Assembly (NCBI GenBank): GCA_036346375.1
Contig: CM070510.1
Location: forward strand, 66,188,376-66,252,375
Origin: Guadua angustifolia
Taxonomy: Eukaryota; Streptophyta; Magnoliopsida; Poales; Poaceae
Reading direction: 5' to 3'
Length of the DNA: 64,000 nucleotides
In this document: in pieces, positions 34,952-45,866 of the stretch
Layout of the letters: each line of letters starts with the position of its first letter
Numbering within the stretch: position 1 is the stretch's first letter
Made by a program: the position numbers and the translations under genes
Notes under the pieces: model-generated
Databases searched by the model: none
What the model saw: only the letters and a program-made list of their open reading frames with translations
What the model was told of the DNA's origin: nothing

Positions 34952-37900
34952 TGTAAGACCCCTATTTTTTATAATAAATATCAATAATAGATACCTATGT
35001 GCATGCCGTACTAGTCATATGATCAGTGACTAGCATGCACATTCATAAATTGATATCACAACCATACATATACTTTTATTATAATAGCGGAGGCAGGTTA
35101 CAGAGTATTCTTACAATACCAAAAGTAAAATATTGTAGTGGAGACAAACATCTTGTAGTATGCCCTTTTAACCCATTATCCCCATAGGCAACTAACAAGG
35201 TGAACCTTAGTAAAACTCATCGTTAAAATCCCCGAATCTTGCGTAATGTATGTGTCGTCGAGGTAATCTGATTCTTCACTTAAAAATATCAACAATGGCA
35301 AGTTGAGTATTTATGTACTTGCAAGACTTTTTCAAAACCTATAATATATGCAGGCCATTTAAAAGGAAAGGGTTTTACGGTTGATTTGCATAAAGCCAAT
35401 TTGAAATGTAAATACAGAATAATAGATTGTAAACGGAATTTAAGTAAAAGCAATTTAATACTGAAAATAACAGAATATAAGTACGAATAAATAAATTTTA
35501 CGAAAATGAGTATCATAACCATATTCACGAACTATTTCCCACCATTATGTGGTAGAAACCACATTTTATGAAAATAAAAACAGCTAACTAGTGCTGGCGC
35601 ACTAAGACTCCCATAACCACAGGAATGGCTTTTCAAAAAGTTTTACACTTTGCAGAGATGTACATCTTTACCCACAAGAAATGATTCCCCCCTTTTGCCT
35701 AGCCATTAACACATTTTCTTTGGTGTGTCGACAAGGAAATCATAGCATAACCATTGCATTACTTAATTCTAACTTTGCACCAGCACGGAACAAAAACCCA
35801 TACTATAGCAGAAGAACTCAAAGCATAGAAATGATGGAACTTTCCTATAGTACGGCGTACACAGTTGTATCGGCAAACATTTGATCCATGATCACCTTGG
35901 TGTGACATCCCTTTGAGCAATCCATTAAGAAACAGCTCATACTACTACATCCTACCAATGTGCAAAGCTAGTTTTAAGTAATTTAATAGGTTAAGGCTGT
36001 CCCATACTAGCGCTTGTGGTTGTATGATATTTCTTGGGTTTAATGAACACTGAGTTCGGTTCTTAATCTGACACGGGCAATAGTCTCCTCCTATACTAAG
36101 TGTAAATCCATGCACCTCCGGCTATTGCCAATAATTGCCTGCATCAAAACCATAGTTTTATTTTTATTTTTAACCAAATTATCAATCATAAAGAAATGTC
36201 ATACCCATTATATTGTTGTATCTAACATTTTTAACCATATCAAAATTTTAGACTCTTTTTAGGCATGGCTAAGCATGGCATCTAAGTGTGTGATCCCATA
36301 TCGACAATATATAATGTCTACATTATTTTAGGGGTATGAAGGTTCACAATTTCACAATTATTCAGGAAATTCTATAATCCTATAGGTATGTCTACCAATA
36401 CCCACAAAGTAGCAGGATATAATGAACATAGTTTATAGAATGAAAATATTTAATAAAACATTTATAAATCTTGGATTAACATGATCAAAGGGGTGCTTGC
36501 CTTATTGATTGTCATCGATGTAGTATTCACGATCATCGGCGACTAACTCTGACTCGTCGAGTTTTACACGTCGTCCAATAATAATAACATAGCAAATAAC
36601 AAGTCTTAATAAGGCAAAAAGAAGACAGACATAAAAATTTAATTAAACCATTTTCATAAAACATGTATGATCTTAGTGTTTTGTTTAGTTTCATGTGTTT
36701 AATACAATTGACTATATTCATGTGTATATATGTATGTGTGTGTATTAACAATTGTTGGTTAAGTGATGATGTAACCTATCTTTGAAGTATTTTATTTATT
36801 CTACCAATTTAACAGGTTAAAAATTATATAGTTTATATTTATAGTTTTAAATTTTAAGAAATTAAGGCCATAGAATTTAATATTAGATTATTACTACCTA
36901 TATGATAAATTTAAATATTTCCTATAATGAACCCTATATGTTTTTATATATTCAGGTTCCTAGAGGCTCAAGGAGTATAACAAAATTTGTTTTACTTGAT
37001 TTGGAATTCATTTGTAACAATTCTATGAATAGCATATTTTGAACATCTTTTTTAAATTCAAATTCAAAATTTAAACAGAGTTAAATTTTAAAATATTTTT
37101 ACATATTCTGATTCTACAAGATTTTATATGAATTTATAAATTTATTTCATTTTATTTGGGCTTATGGTTCAAAAGTTATACTCAATTGAATGTTCTAGGG
37201 TTTGGAAAATACTGAAAATCAGATTTTTTTTTTTTTTGCCAAAAACAGAAAGTATGTTTTCTAATCAGGTTTGCACTTTCCCTTTTTGGGCGACGCTGGG
37301 CTGAGGCATTGACAATCCAGACCAGTATGACAATGTCGGTTCGGCTGACACCTCAGCCTAATGCGATGCACATGCGCGTCTTGCGAGTGGTCGACTAGTC
37401 GGGCCCATTCTAAGAAAGTCTGTGTAAATGCGGCATCGGACGACATGGGACCACAGACGGTAGATCGATAACCACAAGAACCACGTCACCTCAAGCAAGA
37501 TAAGGTCGATGAAGGATCCCGCTGGCAAGAGTCGCAAGCAAGGAGGTCGAACCCCAAAGAAATGTAAGTTTTAATTTTTGATCTTTTTAAAAGAAGTAGA
37601 TGAGGATCTCAGGTTGGTAAGGATAAAAATATTAGGGTCAGACGATATTCACTGGAAATTTCCACATAAATTTGATATGACTAGGATCAGATTTCTTATC
37701 TAGCATTTATCACATGATTTCTTTTATTTTAATTGTTGATATTATCCCAAACACCATAATTATGGTTCTGGATGAATCAAGCATTTAAATATGAATTTTT
37801 TGATTTTATGTTTTTACCTTTTTACTTTTACCATTTTACCATACCTCATTTTGAATTTATTTAATAAGCAAAAAGCCAAAATAAATTATAAAAATTCAAG

Positions 37901-37978
37901 AAAAGCCAGAAAACACAGGAATAAATTATGCAAAATATTTTGAATTTTTTCATTTTTATTAAATTTCAGTCTGTTACA
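34952..37978. mobile_element. candidate solo LTR, about 3.0 kb
   Basis: The segment starts TGTAAGACCCC and ends GTCTGTTACA. The flanking five bases are GATTG and GCTTG, four of five identical. TG..CA ends with a 5-bp target duplication are what an LTR recombination product would leave. The first half is AT-rich and no gag-pol frame was seen. Long LTRs of this size are known in rice gypsy families such as RIRE3 and RIRE8. Assignment to a family is not claimed. Confidence 0.4.
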
Positions 37979-38389
37979 GCTTGTATATATGTATTTTCCT
38001 ATGTTTGGTGGGGTCTTCAATTTGCAATATTTTATAGTTTCAATTAATTCATCTCACAACCATCTATATATGTGCATATCTGAAAAAGATTTGATTTAAT
38101 TTCCGCTTGCCTTACTGCTAGCTAGCATTTTATGTGCACATTGACTCACGTTTTATTTGCTGGGGGTTAGGACTTCCCATCTGAGTACTAGAGAATAAAC
38201 TCAATGGCGCGCATGATCGATCTCGCGGTCTAGACAAAATCTGTTTAGAATTAATGTACGTATACATAACTAATTAAGCCCTTCAATATCTCCAAGAACT
38301 ACTTACCATAAGTTGGCAGCTAGATGATAGCAACCTTTTTTTTCCTTTGCAAAGGTTGATCAGTGCTTCAATTTTCAGAACTAGCTATA

Positions 38390-39790
38390 GCTGGAATACC
38401 ATGAAGTACGTACGTAATATCGTGAATATTTAGTTAATGTTGAAAAGGAAAATTTTAGTTCAGCTCAATTAAGCTAATTTTGTTGATTCCCTAGCAATCT
38501 AATTTTGTTGATTCCCTAGCAAGCTACACGAAAGCAAGGAGAAACTTGGTCGGATATATGTACATAAACATAGTATATAGTGCCCCTTCCCTTCTCTTCT
38601 CTGACGTCGGTATATCTCCCATACGTTTTGAAGCGAAAGAGGTTTGACTCCAAGACAAGGCCAATATAGCTAGCCATGCGGCATCACTTCAAAATCGATC
38701 TCACTTGAAGACGAAAAAACTCCCAACCATTTCTCCATATCTATTCTTAAAAGGGGGGAAACCACCCCTGGTTTCTACAAAAACTGTGGGTTCCAAAGTT
38801 TAAACCTACAACCATATATGCCAAGTGTCTTATATACTGTTGAACTATGAATTTGCATGGGGATATATACTAGCTAATTCTTTGGAAATTACTGATTGTT
38901 CACATGAAAAAAATGGGAAGAAGGTAGAGAGAGGTAGCAAATTAAACTTGACATAAATTTAATGAAGATTGAAAAGATTTGGAAAATCATATACTGTGCA
39001 ATTAATGAGTGTATCAATAAAACTGCGATATGATCGACGATCTTTTCATCCAATAACTTAATTGAGCAGTGCTTCAGTACTTTTCCTCTCAATATAAAGT
39101 GCACAAATCTTAAAGCAAGCGAAGGGGTAAGTCAAAACCATCTAACTTTTATTCATGCTTTAATATTTGTGCAACTGTCAAAAAGAAAAGCATAGAAGCA
39201 TCTCTCAACTTAATTTCATGTGATTCTCTATTCATTCTTTGAGATATGATCAGATGCTGCATGCCCCCATGAGCTAGCAAGGTATTTTTAGATAAAGGAA
39301 GCTTTTAAATTAATACCAAATGCAGACATATCAAAGCTAGCAAGGGGAAATCGCTCCACGAGTAACAACAATATATATATACATGCATGTACACCTAAGT
39401 CTCTCATACATCACATAGAATGCTTTAAGTAGCGGATGCGGTAACTTTATTTTGGGCAAGAACCAGATCTAATATAACCACGCATCAAATGAAAGAACAA
39501 GAACTAGCCCAAGAAAAGCAGCACATGCATGAAATAAAAGAAGAGAGAATCCAGGATTATTCATCAAATTAACCAAAACACACGAGCTTGCATTCTTTAT
39601 TTCCTTTCTCGATCGATCGAGCTTATATAGATACACGATGTCGATACACCACCAGGTAGTCTCGGATGCCCAAAGCTAGCTTCAGTCCGGTCAAGACCAA
39701 AAGTCAAAGAGAGAGAAACACAAAAACAAAAGTACACATAAACAAACCAAAGATGAGCACACGCAAGCACAGCTCGATCGACCGAACCCT
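38390..39790. repeat. 3' flank of the zinc-finger gene, duplicated unit A
   Basis: This stretch matches 40530-41420 in many blocks, in order: ACGTAATATCGT, GTTTGACTCC, GCGGCATCACTT, TCGATCTCACTTGAAGACGA, TTTCTACAAAAACTGTGGGT, TAGTCTCGGA.GCCCAAAGC and CAAACCAAA.ATGAGCACAC. It is longer than its partner (about 1.4 versus 0.9 kb), so insertions or deletions have occurred. No other gene is seen in it. Confidence 0.85.
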
Positions 39791-39800
39791 AGTTGCCCCC

Positions 39801-40385
39801 CTACTCCTCTGGCGCCGGATCATTCAGGTCGAAGTTATGCTTGGGCGGCTTCCCCCCGCCGGTGTTGCTCGGACCAGCTGCAGCTTCCGCCGCCTCCATG
39901 GCCGCCGCGGCCGCGGCCACAGCTTGGATGGCCTCCTCTGCAACCATCGCAAGCTGCTGTTTGGAGTGCCAGGAGCAGCCCTTCTTGCCGTTGTGGCTCG
40001 CGCGATGGCCGCCGAGCGCCTGGCGCGTCTCGAACGGAGCCTTGCAGCGATCGCACACGTAGCGGTATTGTTTCCCGTCCGCCGTGAGCTCACCGGGGGT
40101 CGGCTCCCGAGGGGGCTCCATGCCGCGCCACTTGCGTCCCGGGTGGCAGCGCATGTGGCCGTGGACGGCCTTCTCACTGTTGAAGACACGGTCGCAGATG
40201 GGGCACAGGAAGTGCCCTTCTCCGGGGTTTGCCGGCTTCTTGCGGCAAGGGACGACGTCGTCGACCTCGTGCACGGACTTCAAGTGCCAGGGGTACCTGG
40301 GCTCGTCGCCTCCCCCGCCCCCTCCGGCGAGGAGCTGGTGGACGTGCCCGGGCATGACGATGAACACCTGCGATGATCCGCTCAT
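39801..40385 (-). CDS. C2H2 zinc-finger protein, two fingers, C-terminal EAR motif
   Basis: This intronless 194-residue protein is a likely nuclear transcription repressor. It starts MSGSSQVFIVMPGH. Finger 1 is near residues 60-82 (CPICDRVFNSEKAVHGHMRC, then H). Finger 2 is near 110-132 (CDRCKAPFETRQALGGHRAS, then H), which has the plant QALGGH signature. Finger 1 has KAVHGH in the same place. An alanine-rich helix follows (AIQAVAAAAAAMEAAEAAA). The tail reads KHNFDLNDPAPEE, where the DLN box matches the EAR repression motif. A TATA-like sequence lies 64 bases upstream of the ATG. The start is the first ATG in frame, and upstream sequence stays open only from a non-ATG codon. A decayed tandem copy lies upstream at 41427-41645. 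Targets are unknown. Confidence 0.88.
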   Translation of the reverse strand: MSGSSQVFIVMPGHVHQLLAGGGGGGDEPRYPWHLKSVHEVDDVVPCRKKPANPGEGHFLCPICDRVFNSEKAVHGHMRCHPGRKWRGMEPPREPTPGELTADGKQYRYVCDRCKAPFETRQALGGHRASHNGKKGCSWHSKQQLAMVAEEAIQAVAAAAAAMEAAEAAAGPSNTGGGKPPKHNFDLNDPAPEE

Positions 40386-40448
40386 CGTGGCTGCTGTTTG
40401 TGTCTCTGTATGCACGACACACCAGGTGGAGTGGAGTGTACTGTGTGA

Positions 40449-40454
40449 TATATA
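40449..40454 (-). promoter_or_regulatory. TATA box of the C2H2 gene
   Basis: The minus strand reads ATTATATATCAC 64 bases upstream of the start codon at 40385. The position fits a core promoter element. Motif and spacing only. Confidence 0.5.
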
Positions 40455-40529
40455 ATGTGAGATCGATGATGGTGGTTGTGGGAACGGCAGGGCTGCGGTA
40501 GCTAGCTAAACAAAACAAGGAAGCAGACG

Positions 40530-41420
40530 TACGCACGTAATATCGTCAAGATTTAAGTACGGTGTTAGTATCGAATAGCAAAGTTTTAGCTCAGCTCAAG
40601 CTACACTTGTATGTATAGCTAGCCTCCATTAGACATCGTCTTAGTAGCTAGCAAATTAGTTTTAATTTGTTGATTCCCTATAGCTAGCTACGAATTAAAG
40701 CAGGATAAGCCATGCTGTAAGTCTGTACGTACGTAGCATATAGTGCTCCTTTTGTGATGTTGGTATATCTGATCTCTCGTACGTTTTGAAGCAAAAGAAG
40801 TTTGACTCCGAGATCGACCAGGTACGTATAGCTAGCATGCGGCATCACTTTACATTAAGTCGATCTCACTTGAAGACGAAAACTCCCAACAATTGCTCCA
40901 TTTCTTTTCTTAAAGGGGGAAGACCACCTCTGGTTTCTACAAAAACTGTGGGTTCCAAGTTTGAACCTACAACCATACATATGCCAAGTGTCTCGTATAC
41001 CGTATACGATCCTAGCTAATTCTTTGGACAGTAGTACCTTACTGTTCACATGAAAAAAAAACGGGAAGAAGAGAGGCAGAAAATTCGAGATGTAGTTAAT
41101 ATAAGATCGAGAAGATTTGGAAAATCATACAATGCAATTATTGAGAGTGTATCAATAAAACTATATATGCTATGATCGATCTTTTCATCCTGCAACTTCA
41201 TTCCATGTGAGAGAATCGTTGAAGGATTATGCAACAAATTAACCAACACACGTATCAGCTTGCACTCTTTATTTCTTGATCGGTCGAGATTACATACACA
41301 TAACACACCGGCCTCCTGCAGGTACGTAGTCTCGGACGCCCAAAGCTAGCTTCAGCCCGACCGAGACCAAAAGTCAGAGTGAGAAATTCAAAAACAAACC
41401 AAACATGAGCACACACAAGC
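40530..41420. repeat. duplicated unit B, between the zinc-finger gene and its pseudogene
   Basis: This stretch is the 3' flank of the pseudogene at 41427-41645 and matches 38390-39790, the 3' flank of the intact gene. The intact gene's upstream promoter therefore runs directly into a copy of its own 3' flank, as expected of a tandem duplication. Confidence 0.85.
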
Positions 41421-41426
41421 TGCACA

Positions 41427-41645
41427 ACTCGATCGTTCAGGTCGAAGTTATGCTTAGGCTGCTTCCGCCATCTCCATGGCCTCCGCGGCCGCCGCCACAG
41501 CTTGGATGGCCTCCTCCGCAGCCATCGCAAGCTGCTGCTTGGAGTGCCGGGCGGATCCTTTCTTGCTGCTGTGGATCGTGCAGTGGCTGCCGAGCGCCTG
41601 GTAGGTGCGTCTCGAACAGAGCCTTAGCAGCGGTCGCCGGGAGCG
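41427..41645 (-). pseudogene. decayed tandem copy of the C2H2 zinc-finger gene
   Basis: Read on the minus strand, it keeps traces of the second finger's TRQALG region, the block around CSWHSKQQLA, the alanine-rich helix region and KHNFDLND. It lacks the first finger and the N-terminus. The six residues after DLND in the intact gene are missing. The frame is interrupted within the second finger region and the middle of the helix is shortened. It is a truncated pseudogene of the gene at 39801-40385. Confidence 0.85.
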
Positions 41646-42378
41646 CTAAACATGAAGTCCAAAGCTAGACTCCTCTGTTAACCGTCAAGATCGTGCAACG
41701 ATGCTGTTCATCTACTGCATCATCAACATGCATGCATCATATCTCATCTGTGTAAGTTTTGATATATAGCCTGATGTGCTAGCTCATTCGAGAGGTCTCG
41801 GTGATTGGCAGTCGGCGTGCATGCTGACTCTCACGTGCAAAATATGAGTTATGGATGGTTCCCATTCATCATATTGTCTGTTGACATGGTGCACACATCT
41901 TCTTCGGCAGCTTCGATTGCCTGTCGCGTGTTATCCAACGTCTCAGAGCTTCAGAGTTCGACTCGATCGTACTGATTTACATGTGAGATTTCAAGTGTCG
42001 AGGTGGAGACCAACAGTTGCAGCATATGATTTTAGTCTCTACGTATACGTCTAAGAATAAGAGTGGCAAAGCACAACCGGATATATGACGACGGGGAATA
42101 TTAGATGAAAAATAGAAAAGTTCGCCCTCGGTTCAAGTTGCCGTTCCCCAGCAATGACGTACGTCGGAAATTCCAGTGCACGGGTCAATTAATTGTAGCT
42201 TTTCTCCTAGAGTATTTCAGTGTTTATCGAATCCACATAGAACGGGCCAGGTATTTATCGCCTTAGGGTTTTCTAATCAATTTTCATCTAAACACCCAAG
42301 GCTAAAAGTGTGACTGAAGAGCGAAAGATATATGGAGGTATATCTCGAGCCTAGGTTCGGATAATATAGGATTAGAGG
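41646..42378. other. intergenic region; no gene seen
   Basis: No open frame here resembles a known protein. The plus-strand frame at 41851-42054 has no support beyond length. No clear repeat was found. Confidence 0.4.
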
Positions 42379-43073
42379 CAGTGGCGGAGCCACCGGGGGG
42401 GCGTGATGGGGCCTGGCCCCCGGTCGGCGTTGCTAGCTTGTAAAGATTTTTTTTGGCTAACTCACAATAAAAATTCAATTGCTTACTTCTAGCATATACA
42501 TACTCCATCGATTAATAATTAATTAATTACCTAATGACTGTGATGATCAGAGCAGACTATAAAACAGCACTGAATCGATGCGTTCCAACAAATCACAAGG
42601 ATAACCAAGAAGAATGTCTCCTAGCATATATTTTTGCTCCATTTCTCATATTAAAGAACCTAGTTTAGATTTGTTGGCGTAAGGGAATATAAGTAGACTA
42701 ATTTAAGAACATTTGGACTGGTATATATTTGTATTAGAATTTGAGGCTACAAATAGATAGTATGGGATTGTAGATATGTAGGTATATGTATCCTCTGTTT
42801 TCTTTGGTTAGAGAAATCTCATATAGAATGTACAGGGTTAACGTCGGTGAGATCACACAAGAGTCCAATTCTTAAGCTGCAGTTATACCTTCCAAAGCAT
42901 TTATATATTGTACTTACTATATCAAGTGGTACGTTCCCTAAATCTTTGCAAGCTACAAGTGTTACATATTGTACTTACTATATATTAAACTTTGAATATC
43001 AATGAATCAATCATTAGTAGAGGTTTATTTTATTCTTAGACCCCTCCTTTAAAAATTTCTGGCTCCGCCACTG
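42379..43073. mobile_element. hAT-like non-autonomous element
   Basis: The ends are perfect inverted repeats over 14 bases, CAGTGGCGGAGCCA and TGGCTCCGCCACTG. The flanking 8-mers ATTAGAGG and ATTGGGTT share five positions and may be a worn target duplication. At 695 bp with no transposase frame it is non-autonomous. These termini are common among plant elements. Confidence 0.7.
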
Positions 43074-45866
43074 ATTGGGTTCGAGCAAAAGTTGATACTA
43101 ATACCGAGAATCTAATTTAATCTAACTGTAACTATCTGCTAATTGTTGTGATAGATCCCTCACACTAGAGATTATTGTAATGCCTCTCTCCATCCATACA
43201 TACTCTGATCATGATCAAGAGCCGCAACCAGTTACCAGTCCATCATCGCACCAACTCTCTATCTAACACATAAATGAGCAATGGGTGAGACGCCAAACAT
43301 AAGCTATCTGACAGCGGTTTGTTGATCTCTATGCACTAGTGATGCTACCACTAGCCACGGTTTCAACCCCCTGTATGTATGTATGGATCATTCTAACCCA
43401 TGCACAAACTACAAGCACGCTTGTAGACTAGCATGCAATGTTCTACTAGATCGATCTAATAACCACGATCAAAATAACTAGCTAAAAAGATCCATGGAGT
43501 CGAAATAGATCGGAAAAATGCATATTGCATGAACCAAATAATTGCGAACTAGAGAGAGAGAAAAAAAGAGCAACTAAAAGTATACGAATTAATCAACCAC
43601 GCAAGATAAAAGAATAATTACACAAGAACGAGAAGATATATACCAGATTGACCACACCACACAGAGATCCTTGTTTTGCTCCAACATTATTGATGTCATG
43701 CTCTAATTAAGCTGTTAGGTCTTTGCTTCCGTACTGATCAGTAGAGTTAGACCAAGAAAAGAGTATAGTGCAAATATATATCAACAGGTGCCCCCTCTGT
43801 TATAAATAGTAATTTGAGTGGGATTTGTTTTCTATCAGAGCTATGTGTATGTCCTATATATGTGGAAATATTTGAAAGTGGTTTGTCTAAACCTAAGTAG
43901 TTATGTTGATGCCTATATATCTTTTCGCAGTTAGCCGCCATCGGAGAGGTTTTGTTTACATGGAGCACACATTTATTAAAAAAAAAAGTCCCTTTTATGT
44001 CTTTACGTTATCAAGGCAGTTTCATTTGCGTGGGAATATTCATTTATTGAAAAAAGAAAATCATTGGCTCTTGTCGCTATACTGTCGAAAAGGTTTCTTT
44101 TGCACGGAAACTTGCATTTATTAAAGAAAACCCACCCACTTTTGTCGTGTGTTGTCGAAGAGGCTTCGTTTGTACGGATACATCTGTTATTAAAAAACAT
44201 TTGTTAACGTTTGTTATTCTGTCAAAGCTAGTTGTTTCATTTGCAAAAAAAGTACATTTATATATTGAGAAAAAATGTATGTTAATATCCTGTTAAAATA
44301 TTTTCACTAGCTGGGACATGCAATGATTTGAAAAAGAGTAATTTTATAGTGCATTATACTAGAAGCATATTGTGGGTCATAAAAATCAGATTTAGTAATA
44401 ATTGATTTGTTGAGGGTATTACTGCTACTTTGCTACCGGAGAAAGTATATATGAATAATAGCTAATCTGGTTTATTGGATCAAAAAGAATGAAGGATCTA
44501 TATTCAATTTAGTGTACCGTAAAAAAGCTCTTTAAAAAACATTGATTTTTTCATTACATTAAAAGCCAATCAAAATAACTATGGGTTTCCTCGTGGGCAA
44601 TCTAGATTTTGAGTTCATCAAGGGCAAACTGATGTAGGAACATTTGAAGGTGAATAAAATCAAGGTCTGGTAGATACAGGCCTCCCATGGTCTACAGGGA
44701 TTTGGTCTTGCCAGATGGTATAAACTGGAACTGATGCGCCCGAAGGACCATATATAGTCTGCTCTTGCTGAAGACCTGGTATCCTGATCTATACACCACT
44801 AAAATACTTAATTTTTGCTATTTTGGGATGAAATCGGAGAAAAGTGAACAATCTTGAGAGAACTACATTGGATTTTTGGCTCCATTCATTTTTTTTTAAA
44901 TAGGTATATATGAAGTGATGATTGCCAGAATTGTCATAGTATATATATGAATACAAGATATGTATCTTTGCTAGGAGCCGATAACTGCTCAGTTACCAAC
45001 TGGCTACTGGTCCAATTCTGGGCAAATTTAAATCCCTCCTCAATTTGATTATTTTTTTTCTTGCCAAGCCATGTAACAACAGTAAAAAAAACATATTTCA
45101 ATCGGGCGTTACAGTGCACGGTTACCCATTTCCGGTTTCAGTGGTAATTAAAACGACTCGACAAACTACGATTTCGCCTGAACTAGTCAGGGCCAAATTT
45201 GTGTTGTGCATATCGTCTTGCGGGCTTAGTTGGTCTCAGTGATCAATCCTCATTTCTTTTTCATCGGTTGTTTTCTGATATCCTGCACAGGTTATATGAC
45301 CTTGGAAATTGATGCTTTACATAATATTTGTGAAACTTTTGTGTTTCAGAAAAACTTCAGCCCTTTTTGGATGGCCAGCTGAAAGAGTGACCTTTTGCTT
45401 GACTATTCAGAATTCAGAATTGGAGGCCAACAATTAAGGAATATTTCGCATGGTGGAAGCATGTATACTTATATCATGTACTCATGTTAGACAAACAAAA
45501 AAGATAACAAGTAAACATGTAGTTAGTATGATATCAGCAGATATAAAATCAAGTGGTTATGTTCTGTTTCTGGAAACTTTCCAGGTCTTACACTGTCGTA
45601 TATATGTAGTTTAGCATAATCAAATTGCTATACATAGATGTGAATGAATCAAAATTGGCCATTGTTCCTATATGGACCAACAGTTATTCCCTATTTACAT
45701 AAATCCATAATTAAATTCATGAAGTATGCATGAGTTCATCGTTATATCAGATGCATGTCCACTAATTTTATTTTCACATAGATCAATAGTTCAATGATAC
45801 TGCATTATTTCATTGTCATCTGGAATGAAGGTAAATGTTGCTGCTTCTATTTTGTAGATTCTTTTG
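43074..45866. other. AT-rich intergenic region; no gene seen
   Basis: Between about 43930 and 44250 there is a worn tandem array, described separately. The rest is AT-rich without recognisable coding potential. Confidence 0.45.
43930..44250. repeat. worn tandem repeat, about 70 bp x 4
   Basis: Units share the pattern TGTCGAA(A/G)AGG..TTCGTTTG..ACGGA, then CATTTATTAAA and a CTTTTGTCG block. Each copy has drifted. The short open frames here are products of the repeat. Confidence 0.55.

Noticed and set aside
39666..40455. Plus-strand frames of 236 and 123 codons
   Set aside because: They are antisense shadows of the GC-rich C2H2 zinc-finger gene.
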